From the NCBI GenBank assembly GCA_030613565.1, contig JAUWLS010000005.1:1-45795 (forward strand): a DNA stretch of 45,795 nucleotides, given 5' to 3'. This stretch comes from Candidatus Shapirobacteria bacterium (lineage in GTDB: Bacteria; Patescibacteriota; Microgenomatia; UBA12405; JAUWLS01). Shown here piece after piece: positions 15,286 to 22,351 of this stretch (position 1 is the stretch's first letter; every line of letters begins with the position of its first letter). The notes under the pieces were generated by a model. That model had not been told where the DNA came from and ran no database searches. It saw nothing but the letters and a program-made list of their open reading frames with translations. The position numbers and the translations under genes are program-made.

Positions 15286-17163
15286 CTACCAGCTCCCACC
15301 TCCGCCACCTCCGCCACCTCCGCCCGAGAAACCACCACCACTTGAAAAACCACTTCCTCCTGAGGAGCTAGATGAGTTAGGATTGTAACTTAGTCCCGAG
15401 CTAGCCTGTGCTGAAAAACTATTCATCATGTTAGAAAAAGAAACGGCCGTAATTCCAGTTCCTGAAAAATATTCTGGTGCCTTAATATTCAACCCTTCCA
15501 TATCTTTTGCTAACTTCTTTATCACTCCCAAAGCCACCGCGAAAGGTAAAACTTCCTCTATGAATAAATTTTTCTCCTTTATTTCCTCTCTCCATTTACC
15601 CACCTTTATTGTCTCCATTAATCCCTTTGCCTGAAGCATTAAATTAGTTCCTACTGCTGTCTTTTGAGGCATGTGATAAGCCATTATCATCCCTGCAATA
15701 AACTGAATCAAAAAAACCAAAAAGCTCCATCCCGATCCACTGACTCCCATTCCAACCACCGTAAAGAAAAATGATCCTATACTAAAAATTGAAAAAACAA
15801 CCATAAAACCAAACCTTTTTAATAAAGAATCCCCCACAAACAATTTTTTATCCTTAACTGAACTTCTAATCAACTTTTTTACCTTCTCCATCTTTGTATA
15901 AAAGGTCCCTTTGAGTTCTGACAATAGAATCTCGTCCTTTAGAGTAAAGATGCTTTCCATTAAATATTCTTGCTGTCCTGGCAAGCTCTTATCCGCTCCC
16001 TTTAATTTTAAAAACTTATAATCTTCCTTCTTTCCAAAAAGTTTTTTCTTTTTTATTCTTTCGATCTTTAAATATTTCTTTCTAGCCAAATCCAATATTT
16101 CTGCTATTACATCTTGATTATCTACTCTCTCATCTAACATTAACCCTGCCTCTCCTGGAGTTAGTTCCTTTATTGGTTCATAAACAAAAGCCACCCTGTG
16201 TTTGTAAAAAAACGGTCTTAACTTTTTTGGCCTACTTTCATCCATGTTAAAAACATTAGCCGATAAAAACATCCAATCTCTTCCTTTAAGAAACCATAAA
16301 ACAAACATCAAAAGAGCTGGTAAGGGAATCAGAAAGACAAAGAAATTATCTTCAATCCATTTTCTTAAAATATCTATTTTTGTAGGCCACAAAATCTCGG
16401 TATCTTTTGAAAGTGCTATTAAAACTGTTACATTGTCCCCATAATCCACCCCTTCGTTGTAAGAAAGATACATAAATCTATCTCCCAAACAATTTTCATT
16501 TTCTAAATGACCCCCATCCAGGCATTCATTTCTGTCAATTATGTCCCCGAAACTATTTGTCTCTGCTAAATTAAATTCACACCTTTTATCATTAGCACCA
16601 AAAAGACCCGAAAAACAGTTTATTTTTTCAATTCTTCCGTGTGGAGAATAAATTCTCGCCCTCACCTGTTCCACTGGTATTTTCCAACCCTCTCCTGTTA
16701 TGTCCCAATACAACTCGTCATGCTCTTCAAATCTGTGTAGTGCTCCTTCTACTTTGTATTCCACAACATAAGTTTTTTTGCCCACAAAAGTTTTATCTGC
16801 CTCTCCAATTTTAAACACTCTATTACCTCCCTCTCTAAAGTCAGAAAAGCTTATTCCTTTTCCTTTCTCGTCTGTGATTTTTACATCTTCAATATCTACT
16901 GTATAAGCCCAACCACCTCTCTTGTAATTAACTGGCACATATCTATAAATTCCGTGTTTATCAATATTCGTCTCGTAGTAAATTGTTTCCTTTATCGAAA
17001 TCGAACTGTCTTTATTAATCCTGATCTCTGAATCAAAAAGATTTACCCTGTCTATAATGCTTGTTTGTGCCCACACTTTTCTGACCCCTATTCCTAAAAA
17101 CAACAAACTAGTCAGTACTATCAATAAACCTTTCTTAAAAATCATTTTTCTTTGACTTTTCAT
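15286..17163 (-). CDS. DUF2207 membrane protein with glycine-rich tail
   Basis: The 625-residue protein starts with a signal peptide (about 9-33, ending RKVWAQ), followed by the extracytoplasmic DUF2207 domain (INKDSSISIKETIYYETN, HGIYRYVPVNYKR, YVVEYKVEGALHRFEEHDEL, YWDITGEGWKIPVE). A membrane helix near 275-292, a cytoplasmic-type segment (LTPGEAGLMLDERVDNQDVI) and two more helices near 455-500 follow, then a tail of SSGGSGFSSGGG and ten consecutive Gly before SW. The whole architecture is standard for this uncharacterised family, common in Firmicutes, Actinobacteria and CPR. The tail is encoded by imperfect 9-bp CCACCTCCG repeats (plus strand, 15297-15330). Function is unknown; an envelope role is assumed. 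Confidence 0.9.
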   Translation of the reverse strand: MKSQRKMIFKKGLLIVLTSLLFLGIGVRKVWAQTSIIDRVNLFDSEIRINKDSSISIKETIYYETNIDKHGIYRYVPVNYKRGGWAYTVDIEDVKITDEKGKGISFSDFREGGNRVFKIGEADKTFVGKKTYVVEYKVEGALHRFEEHDELYWDITGEGWKIPVEQVRARIYSPHGRIEKINCFSGLFGANDKRCEFNLAETNSFGDIIDRNECLDGGHLENENCLGDRFMYLSYNEGVDYGDNVTVLIALSKDTEILWPTKIDILRKWIEDNFFVFLIPLPALLMFVLWFLKGRDWMFLSANVFNMDESRPKKLRPFFYKHRVAFVYEPIKELTPGEAGLMLDERVDNQDVIAEILDLARKKYLKIERIKKKKLFGKKEDYKFLKLKGADKSLPGQQEYLMESIFTLKDEILLSELKGTFYTKMEKVKKLIRSSVKDKKLFVGDSLLKRFGFMVVFSIFSIGSFFFTVVGMGVSGSGWSFLVFLIQFIAGMIMAYHMPQKTAVGTNLMLQAKGLMETIKVGKWREEIKEKNLFIEEVLPFAVALGVIKKLAKDMEGLNIKAPEYFSGTGITAVSFSNMMNSFSAQASSGLSYNPNSSSSSGGSGFSSGGGFSGGGGGGGGGGSW

Positions 17164-17185
17164 TTCTTTTCTCTATTATAACCTC
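17164..17185. promoter_or_regulatory. Divergent promoter region with shared -10 core, 22 bp
   Basis: Plus strand: TATTAT (17174-17179) six bases before the ATG at 17186. Minus strand: TATAAT (17180-17175) eleven bases before the DUF2207 ATG. The two hexamers share five positions. Confidence 0.6.
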
Positions 17186-18256
17186 ATGAGACCAGTGATT
17201 ATCTGTGGAGGAATTGGCACAAAAGTCTGGCCTCTTTCTCGTCGCTCTAATCCTAAACACTTTCTCCCCCTCCTTAAAGGAAAATCTCTTTTTCAATATA
17301 ACGTAAAATCTCTTCGATTAAAGTTCAAACCATCAGAAATCTATGTCCAAACCACTCCTAACCAAGCCCTCATTGCCCAACATCAAGTTCCCTCCATTCC
17401 CAAGAAGAACTATTTCATAGAGCCTGAAATGAGAAACCAAGGGCCGGCCACTGGCTTTATGGCCGCCAAACTTTTTAAAGAAGACCCTGACGACCCCTTC
17501 TTCTTGGTACAAGTTGATGACTTAAGAGAGCCACCTCGGATGTTTATCAAAACAATTGAAGAATGCGAACGGCTTGTTAAGCGTGATAAAAAACTTATAA
17601 CCGGTGGTTTTGTGCCCAAGTACGGTGTGATGGGTGTTGATTATCTGATCCCTGGTAAAAAACTAAAAAACACAGGTGGTATTGATATCTATCAAATGAA
17701 AAAATGGATCTGGCGCGGATCAAAGGAAGAAACAGATCAAAGAGCCCAAAAAGGCTTGGCCTTTGTTCATGCCAATCACTACACTTGGACCCCCCGTCTT
17801 ATGTTAGATGCCTATCGTCGTCACCGACCTGATTGGTATAACCCTCTACAGAAAATGATCAAGGCCTTTGATACCCCAGAAGAAGAAAGGGTTGTTCGAA
17901 AAGAATATGCCAAAATGCCCAAGGGTCCTGCTGAAGAGGTTACTATTCACGAGCTAGAAAAAGGTTATGTCATAAAATTACCCTTCAGGTGGCTTGACAT
18001 CGGTACCTGGGAATCTGCCAATGAACACCTTAAGGCTAATGGTTATTACACTCCTCCTAAAAATCTCATCCAGATTGATTCTGAAAATTGTTTTGTCCAT
18101 GCTCCCAAAAAGAAAATGGTTGGATTAGTTGGAGTAAAAGATCTGGCCATCATCGATACTCCTGACGCTGTATTGGTTTGTAAACTAAGTCAAAGTGGTC
18201 GGGTAGGGGAGATTGTAAAGACTTTAGAAAAAGAAGATAAAAACAATTTTCTCTAA
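17186..18256 (+). CDS. Mannose-1-phosphate guanylyltransferase-like nucleotidyltransferase
   Basis: The 356-residue protein follows the ManC/GMP pattern: signature IICGGIGTKVWPLSRRSNPK (5-24; usual form AGGxGTRLWPLSR), KHFLPL, and EPEMRNQGPATGFMAA (79-94; usual EPxxRNTAPAxxxAA). It should make a GDP-sugar, most likely GDP-mannose, from sugar 1-phosphate and nucleotide triphosphate for glycan synthesis. The Asp motif is unusual, VQVDDLREP at about 108-116 where the family has PSDH, and there is no C-terminal isomerase domain. The envelope glycosyltransferases downstream could use its product, directly or via lipid-linked sugars. It is divergent from DUF2207 with a -10 six bases before its ATG. 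Confidence 0.75.
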   Translation: MRPVIICGGIGTKVWPLSRRSNPKHFLPLLKGKSLFQYNVKSLRLKFKPSEIYVQTTPNQALIAQHQVPSIPKKNYFIEPEMRNQGPATGFMAAKLFKEDPDDPFFLVQVDDLREPPRMFIKTIEECERLVKRDKKLITGGFVPKYGVMGVDYLIPGKKLKNTGGIDIYQMKKWIWRGSKEETDQRAQKGLAFVHANHYTWTPRLMLDAYRRHRPDWYNPLQKMIKAFDTPEEERVVRKEYAKMPKGPAEEVTIHELEKGYVIKLPFRWLDIGTWESANEHLKANGYYTPPKNLIQIDSENCFVHAPKKKMVGLVGVKDLAIIDTPDAVLVCKLSQSGRVGEIVKTLEKEDKNNFL

Positions 18257-18299
18257 AGTCTCTTCTAGACACCAGATAAAAACCATACGATACTCTTCT

Positions 18300-18947
18300 A
18301 TGCCTCAAAAAGCCAAACTTTCTCTGACTCACCACTCTAAAGTAAATAAGGTCCTCGCTCTACTTACTCTTTCTGACATTTTTACCTGGGGCTTCTATGT
18401 CATGGTTAGCTCTCTTGCCGGAATCTACCTTGCCAAAAAAATTGACGGAAATCCAGAAACCTATGTTGGTATTGGTGTTGCTATCTATCTGCTTTCTCGT
18501 GCCCTAACCCAGATTCCCCTGGGGATTCTTACTGACCGGCTCAAAAAAGATGTTGATGAAATAACTTTTCTTTCTATTGGAAACATTTTAATGGGAATTT
18601 CCTATTTCTCTTACCCCTTAATCACCTCTCCTTCAGTCTACTTCTTCCTTCAATTTATCTTTGGTCTTGGAGCTTCTATGAATCTAGTAAGTTGGAGAAA
18701 ACTATTTGCCCAGAACTTAACCCAAAACAAAGAAGGTATTTCCTATGCCTCTTATGACTTTGCTATGAGTTTTTCCACTGCCATCCTTTCTGTTTCTGCT
18801 GGTATTATTGCCGGCCTCTCTCAAAAATATTTTGATCTTGTCATGAGTGGCTCTGGCCTTTTGATGATGTTTTCCAGTTTTTTTACCATGTCCATCTCTT
18901 TTGTTAGAAATAGAAAATCAATTCGATCATCTAAAAAACCTACTTAA
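18300..18947 (+). CDS. Half-size MFS transporter-like membrane protein
   Basis: The 215-residue protein has about six membrane helices and the MFS loop 2-3 signature in loose form (QIPLGILTDRLKKDVDE, about 75-91). It stops where a normal 12-helix MFS protein would begin its second half, and no frameshifted second half follows; the next 48 bp lead to another gene. It may work as a homodimer or be a relict. The substrate cannot be told. A TACGAT -10-like hexamer (18286-18291) ends eight bases before the ATG. Confidence 0.65.
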   Translation: MPQKAKLSLTHHSKVNKVLALLTLSDIFTWGFYVMVSSLAGIYLAKKIDGNPETYVGIGVAIYLLSRALTQIPLGILTDRLKKDVDEITFLSIGNILMGISYFSYPLITSPSVYFFLQFIFGLGASMNLVSWRKLFAQNLTQNKEGISYASYDFAMSFSTAILSVSAGIIAGLSQKYFDLVMSGSGLLMMFSSFFTMSISFVRNRKSIRSSKKPT

Positions 18948-18995
18948 ATTTTTTTCCGACTTTACAATAGTTATGAATAGTTATTTAATATAAAG

Positions 18996-19268
18996 ATGAA
19001 GGTCATAAAAATTGGTGCTGTTTGGTGTTCCGGCTGTCTTATTATGAGACCTCGTTGGCAACAGGCCGAAAGGCAAAACTCTTGGTTAAAGACTGAATCT
19101 TACGATTACGACCAAGATCAAGAAAAAATCAAAAAATATAACATCTCCCCGGATCGTCTTCCTGTTTTTGTTTTTCTCGATAAAGAAGGAAAAAAAATAA
19201 AAGAATTCTCTGGAGAACTTTCTAAAAAAGAAATCCAAACTCTTTTAGAAAAATATAAAGATAAATAA
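18996..19268 (+). CDS. Thioredoxin-like protein
   Basis: A 90-residue minimal thioredoxin fold with active site W-C11-S-G-C14 (GAVWCSGCLIMRP) and a cis-proline at residue 56 (DRLPVFVFLDKEGKKIKEF). There is no signal peptide, so it is cytoplasmic and probably a dithiol-disulfide reductant. CSGC differs from the CGPC of general thioredoxin. Eight bases after its stop begins the membrane glutaredoxin/CcdA-like protein, so the pair probably moves electrons across the membrane: cytoplasmic thioredoxin to the CcdA-like channel to the external thiol domain. This pairing is inference from adjacency and known DsbD/CcdA biology. Confidence 0.8.
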   Translation: MKVIKIGAVWCSGCLIMRPRWQQAERQNSWLKTESYDYDQDQEKIKKYNISPDRLPVFVFLDKEGKKIKEFSGELSKKEIQTLLEKYKDK

Positions 19269-19276
19269 TAAATAAA

Positions 19277-20467
19277 TTGTTCAAAAAAACATTCTTCCTT
19301 CTATTTTTAATCCCTCTTTTTTTATTCCTCTCTTTCCCCATAAGAGCTCAAGAGGGAGAAAAAACATCTCCTCCTGAATTCAATCTTCACCTCTTTTGGT
19401 CCAAAACTTGCCCCCACTGCGTTAGAGAAAAAACCTTTCTAAGAACTCTTGAAGAAAAGTACCCTTCTTTAAGTATTAGCCTTCATGAAGTGGGTGATCC
19501 CGATTCTCAAAAACTTTTTCAAAAAGCCGGCCGCACTCTTTCCATCAAAGCCGGATCCGTCCCTCTTGCGGTTATTGGAAATGACTATGTAGTAGGCTAT
19601 GAAAGCGATGAAACTACGGGTCAACAAATCGAAAACCTTGTAAAAACCTGCCTTGAAGAAAAAACTTGTCCCGACATGTTTTCCTCCGAAACTAAAGTTA
19701 AGAAAACAATATCCCTCCCTGACAACTTCTCTCTTCCTGTCTTTGGCAAACTAAATGTTAAAGATCTCTCCCTTCCTTTTATTACCTTCCTAATCGCCCT
19801 TGTCGATGGTTTTAATCCTTGTGCCATGTGGACCTTGCTTTTCTTGATCAGCCTTCTTCTTAATATGAAAGACAGAAAACGCATGTGGATCTTGGGTTTT
19901 TCTTTTATCGCTGCCTCCGCCCTTGTCTACTTTTTCTTCATGTCTGCTTGGTTAAACTTCTTTTTGTTTATCGGCGTCCTTCCTTGGGTCAGGATCCTAA
20001 TTGGTACCACCGCTCTTTTTGCCGCCTACTATCAACTGAAAGATTATTTTCAAAATAAAAAAGGAGGCTGCAAAACTGAAGATAATCAAAAAAGGAAAAA
20101 AACTTTTGAAAAACTAAAAGCCATTACTCAGAGGAATAATCTTCTCATCGCTCTTGCTGGAATTATCCTTCTTGCTTTTGCAGTTAATCTTGTTGAACTA
20201 CTTTGTTCCGCTGGCCTCCCTGCCATTTTCACCCAAATTCTTATCATGAACAATCTCCCCACCTGGCAGTATTATCTTTATCTTCTTTTCTACGTCTTTA
20301 TCTTTATGCTCGACGACATGGTTATTTTCTTTATTGCCATGCGCACCCTTCACGCTGTTGGCATCGAAAGTAAGTATGCTCACCTTTCTCGCCTGCTTGG
20401 AGGAATTATCATTCTCATTATCGGACTTCTCATGCTTTTTAAGCCAGAACTTCTCTCTTTTGCTTAA
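19277..20467 (+). CDS. Fused glutaredoxin-like and CcdA/DsbD-like transmembrane thiol-redox protein
   Basis: The start is TTG at 19277, eight bases after the thioredoxin gene. Residues 1-24 form a signal peptide (ending FPIRAQ). Residues 36-125 are a thioredoxin-like domain with CPHC (C45, C48) and the cis-Pro segment GSVPLAVIG. From about 165 a six-helix CcdA/DsbD-beta-like unit follows with conserved NPCAMW (C182) and ELLCSAGLP (C310), the pair that relays electrons across the membrane. The predicted role is passing reductant from the cytoplasm to extracytoplasmic disulfides. Cys-rich surface proteins encoded later in the window (31580-33085) are possible clients. Confidence 0.85.
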   Translation: MFKKTFFLLFLIPLFLFLSFPIRAQEGEKTSPPEFNLHLFWSKTCPHCVREKTFLRTLEEKYPSLSISLHEVGDPDSQKLFQKAGRTLSIKAGSVPLAVIGNDYVVGYESDETTGQQIENLVKTCLEEKTCPDMFSSETKVKKTISLPDNFSLPVFGKLNVKDLSLPFITFLIALVDGFNPCAMWTLLFLISLLLNMKDRKRMWILGFSFIAASALVYFFFMSAWLNFFLFIGVLPWVRILIGTTALFAAYYQLKDYFQNKKGGCKTEDNQKRKKTFEKLKAITQRNNLLIALAGIILLAFAVNLVELLCSAGLPAIFTQILIMNNLPTWQYYLYLLFYVFIFMLDDMVIFFIAMRTLHAVGIESKYAHLSRLLGGIIILIIGLLMLFKPELLSFA

Positions 20468-20486
20468 AAAAACCGCTTAAATCCTA

Positions 20487-20498
20487 TATAATATAAAC
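20487..20498 (+). promoter_or_regulatory. Consensus -10 six bases before the start codon
   Basis: TATAAT at 20487-20492 is followed by ATAAAC and the ATG at 20499. TTAAAA at 20464-20469 is a possible -35 at 17-bp spacing. Confidence 0.65.
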
Positions 20499-20645
20499 AT
20501 GCCTCAAGAAAGATCAGAATCAAAATCAAAATCAAGAAAAGACATAAAGAAATTAAACCAAGTTCTAGGAGAAGGCGAAAGATTGGTCGTTGAGAAAAAG
20601 GGTGAAAAAGTTACTGCCATACGTTATCCTGTTTTGAAAAAATAA
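20499..20645 (+). CDS. Small basic protein, 48 residues
   Basis: The frame encodes a charged 48-residue protein: MPQERSESKSKSRKDIKKLN, then QVLGEGERLVVEKKGEKVTA and an end of IRYPVLKK. The second half reads as two short strands (RLVVEKKGEKVTAIRYPV), reminiscent of an SHS2/AbrB-like beta hairpin, but I cannot name a family. What supports it as a gene is a perfect TATAAT placed exactly six bases before the ATG, the pattern seen at recognised genes here. It is convergent with the Tat-exported protein gene, 12 bp apart. Confidence 0.55.
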   Translation: MPQERSESKSKSRKDIKKLNQVLGEGERLVVEKKGEKVTAIRYPVLKK

Positions 20646-20657
20646 ACCCAAAAAAAA

Positions 20658-21500
20658 CTAAGGCATACCAAGCATTCTGCTCGGCCCTCCGCCACACCAC
20701 CCATCCGCTAAATTAGGATGTCTTCCCTTAATTTTTTCAATATACCCACTCATTCTTTGTCTGGTCCAAAGAAGAGTAACTAATCTTTCCTCACCTGTTT
20801 TAACACATTGTCCAAACAAAGCAACTGCCGTTCTCATGCCTTTATCTGTCACCATTTCCACCATAGCAAAAGTTACATTTTTCATTCCATCTATAATTAC
20901 CGAAGATGAACACAAAACTTTTTTGACCCAATCTTCTGGTGGCTCTGATCCAAAAGCAGTTGTTACTATATTTGCAATACCATTTGCTAGTTCTTCACCT
21001 CTTGTTTCTATCGAGTGATCATTTGGACTGAATAAAGTCAACTCAGCCCCCTCTTTTATAATTCCATGTAAGGCAACCGCCGCTGCTCCTGCAACTACCA
21101 ACCCTCCAGCCACATCTCCTATCGGAAGCGGGCCATCTGCCACAGCCAACCCTCCAGCGACAAGCAAAGCACTTCCTATCAGTGAATTCTCACCTTTTCT
21201 TCTAGGATCACTGTTTACCAATTGAAATGAAGTTTCTTCTTTACCGATTCCAGCCAAAGCACCTATTGGCTTCAAATCAGTTAAAGAATTATCCGTGAAA
21301 ACAATCACACTCTCAGTACCTGACTTTTCCAACAATTCCTCCATTTGACCAATAGACCTTCTTGTCTCAGGACTCAATAGGGATTCAGTACTTATCGACT
21401 CACCATTTCCACAACGACTTAAAACAGTTCCCAAACCAAAAAAACTCAGCATTTTCAAAAAATCTCTTCTTGATATTCTTGATGGGTCATTTTCTCTCAC
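20658..21500 (-). CDS. Tat-exported (possibly lipidated) protein of unknown function
   Basis: The start is GTG at 21500. The N-terminus has a textbook twin-arginine signal, S-R-R-D-F-L-K (residues 10-16), a hydrophobic stretch and LSRC (C30), a possible but atypical lipobox. Folded export through Tat is therefore likely. Residues 107-146 are Gly/Ala-rich and hydrophobic (ALLVAGGLAVADGPLPIGDV, 111-130), a pattern I associate with helical pre-toxin regions of polymorphic toxins. The remainder has several cysteines and ends with LADGWCGGGPSRMLGMP. I recognise no enzyme. No immunity-like partner is evident, except perhaps the convergent 48-residue gene. Confidence 0.6.
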   Translation of the reverse strand: MRENDPSRISRRDFLKMLSFFGLGTVLSRCGNGESISTESLLSPETRRSIGQMEELLEKSGTESVIVFTDNSLTDLKPIGALAGIGKEETSFQLVNSDPRRKGENSLIGSALLVAGGLAVADGPLPIGDVAGGLVVAGAAAVALHGIIKEGAELTLFSPNDHSIETRGEELANGIANIVTTAFGSEPPEDWVKKVLCSSSVIIDGMKNVTFAMVEMVTDKGMRTAVALFGQCVKTGEERLVTLLWTRQRMSGYIEKIKGRHPNLADGWCGGGPSRMLGMP

Positions 21501-21598
21501 AATGCCTTATATTCTATATTATAAGCTAGAAAAGATCAAATTTTTAACCTTTCTTAATAAAGTAATGTAAAATAAACCGTTATCCTATTTTACAAAAA

Positions 21599-22330
21599 AT
21601 GGCCCTCACCAACTCACTTTTTGCTGCTTTAATCATATCCTTATTGTCCTTTGTTGGACTCATCGGCCTCTCTTTAAACAAAAAGTTCCTCAAAAAAATA
21701 GTTCTCCATTTAGTATCTCTGTCGGTTGGTGCTCTTTTAGGTGGTGTTTTTTTTCACCTTCTTCCGGAACTTGGAGAAGGTGGTTTGTCCTCAACTTCTA
21801 GTTCAGCCATTCTTTTTGGACTTTTACTTTTCTTCATTCTTGAAAAGTTCATTTCTTGGCGCCACTGTCATCACGAAACCACTAAAGACCATCCTCATCC
21901 TGTTGCTATTTCCAACTTTATAGGCGATGGCCTTCACAATCTTTTGGATGGTCTTATGATTGCGGCTGCCTTTTCTACCTCTACCACCCTTGGAATTTCT
22001 ACTACCATTGCCATTGCCTTTCATGAAATACCTCAAGAAATAGGGGATTTTGGTATCTTTCTCTACGCTGGTTATTCTATCCCCAAGGCTCTTTTTCTAA
22101 ATTTTCTTTCTGCTCTTTTTTCTCTCTTGGGTGTTGCTCTTTTTTTCATCCTTGGCCAAAGAGCCACCAACCTTGAATCACTAATCCTCCCCCTTCTTAT
22201 TGGTAGTTTTCTTTACATAGCCGGGTCTGATCTTATTCCTGAACTAAAAAAAGAAACAGCCCCTAAAAAAAACATCGCCCAATTCTTCTTCATCTCTCTT
22301 GGTCTCCTTTTTATGTTTTTACTCCCTTAA
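21599..22330 (+). CDS. ZIP-family divalent metal transporter
   Basis: The 243-residue protein has eight predicted helices. The metal path residues are clear: FIGDGLHNLLDGLMIAA (107-123; canonical HNxxDG) in helix 4 and FHEIPQEIGDFGI (141-153; HExPxE) in helix 5. Between helices 3 and 4 lies a short His-rich loop (HCHHETTKDHPHP, 89-101) that may sense or collect metal. It probably imports zinc or iron from outside the cell. It stands alone between the Tat protein (divergent) and the S41-like gene. A TATTTT hexamer 7 bases before the ATG is a weak -10 candidate. Confidence 0.9.
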   Translation: MALTNSLFAALIISLLSFVGLIGLSLNKKFLKKIVLHLVSLSVGALLGGVFFHLLPELGEGGLSSTSSSAILFGLLLFFILEKFISWRHCHHETTKDHPHPVAISNFIGDGLHNLLDGLMIAAAFSTSTTLGISTTIAIAFHEIPQEIGDFGIFLYAGYSIPKALFLNFLSALFSLLGVALFFILGQRATNLESLILPLLIGSFLYIAGSDLIPELKKETAPKKNIAQFFFISLGLLFMFLLP

Positions 22331-22339
22331 ACTTTCTGT

Positions 22340-22351
22340 TATCATCACAAG
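22340..22351 (+). promoter_or_regulatory. -10 element six bases before the start codon
   Basis: TATCAT (22340-22345) is followed by CACAAG and the ATG at 22352; it sits 9 bp after the ZIP gene stop. Confidence 0.5.

Noticed and set aside
15297-15330. Tandem 9-bp CCACCTCCG repeats
   Set aside because: They encode the poly-Gly tail of the DUF2207 protein, a normal trait of that family, so not reported as a separate element.
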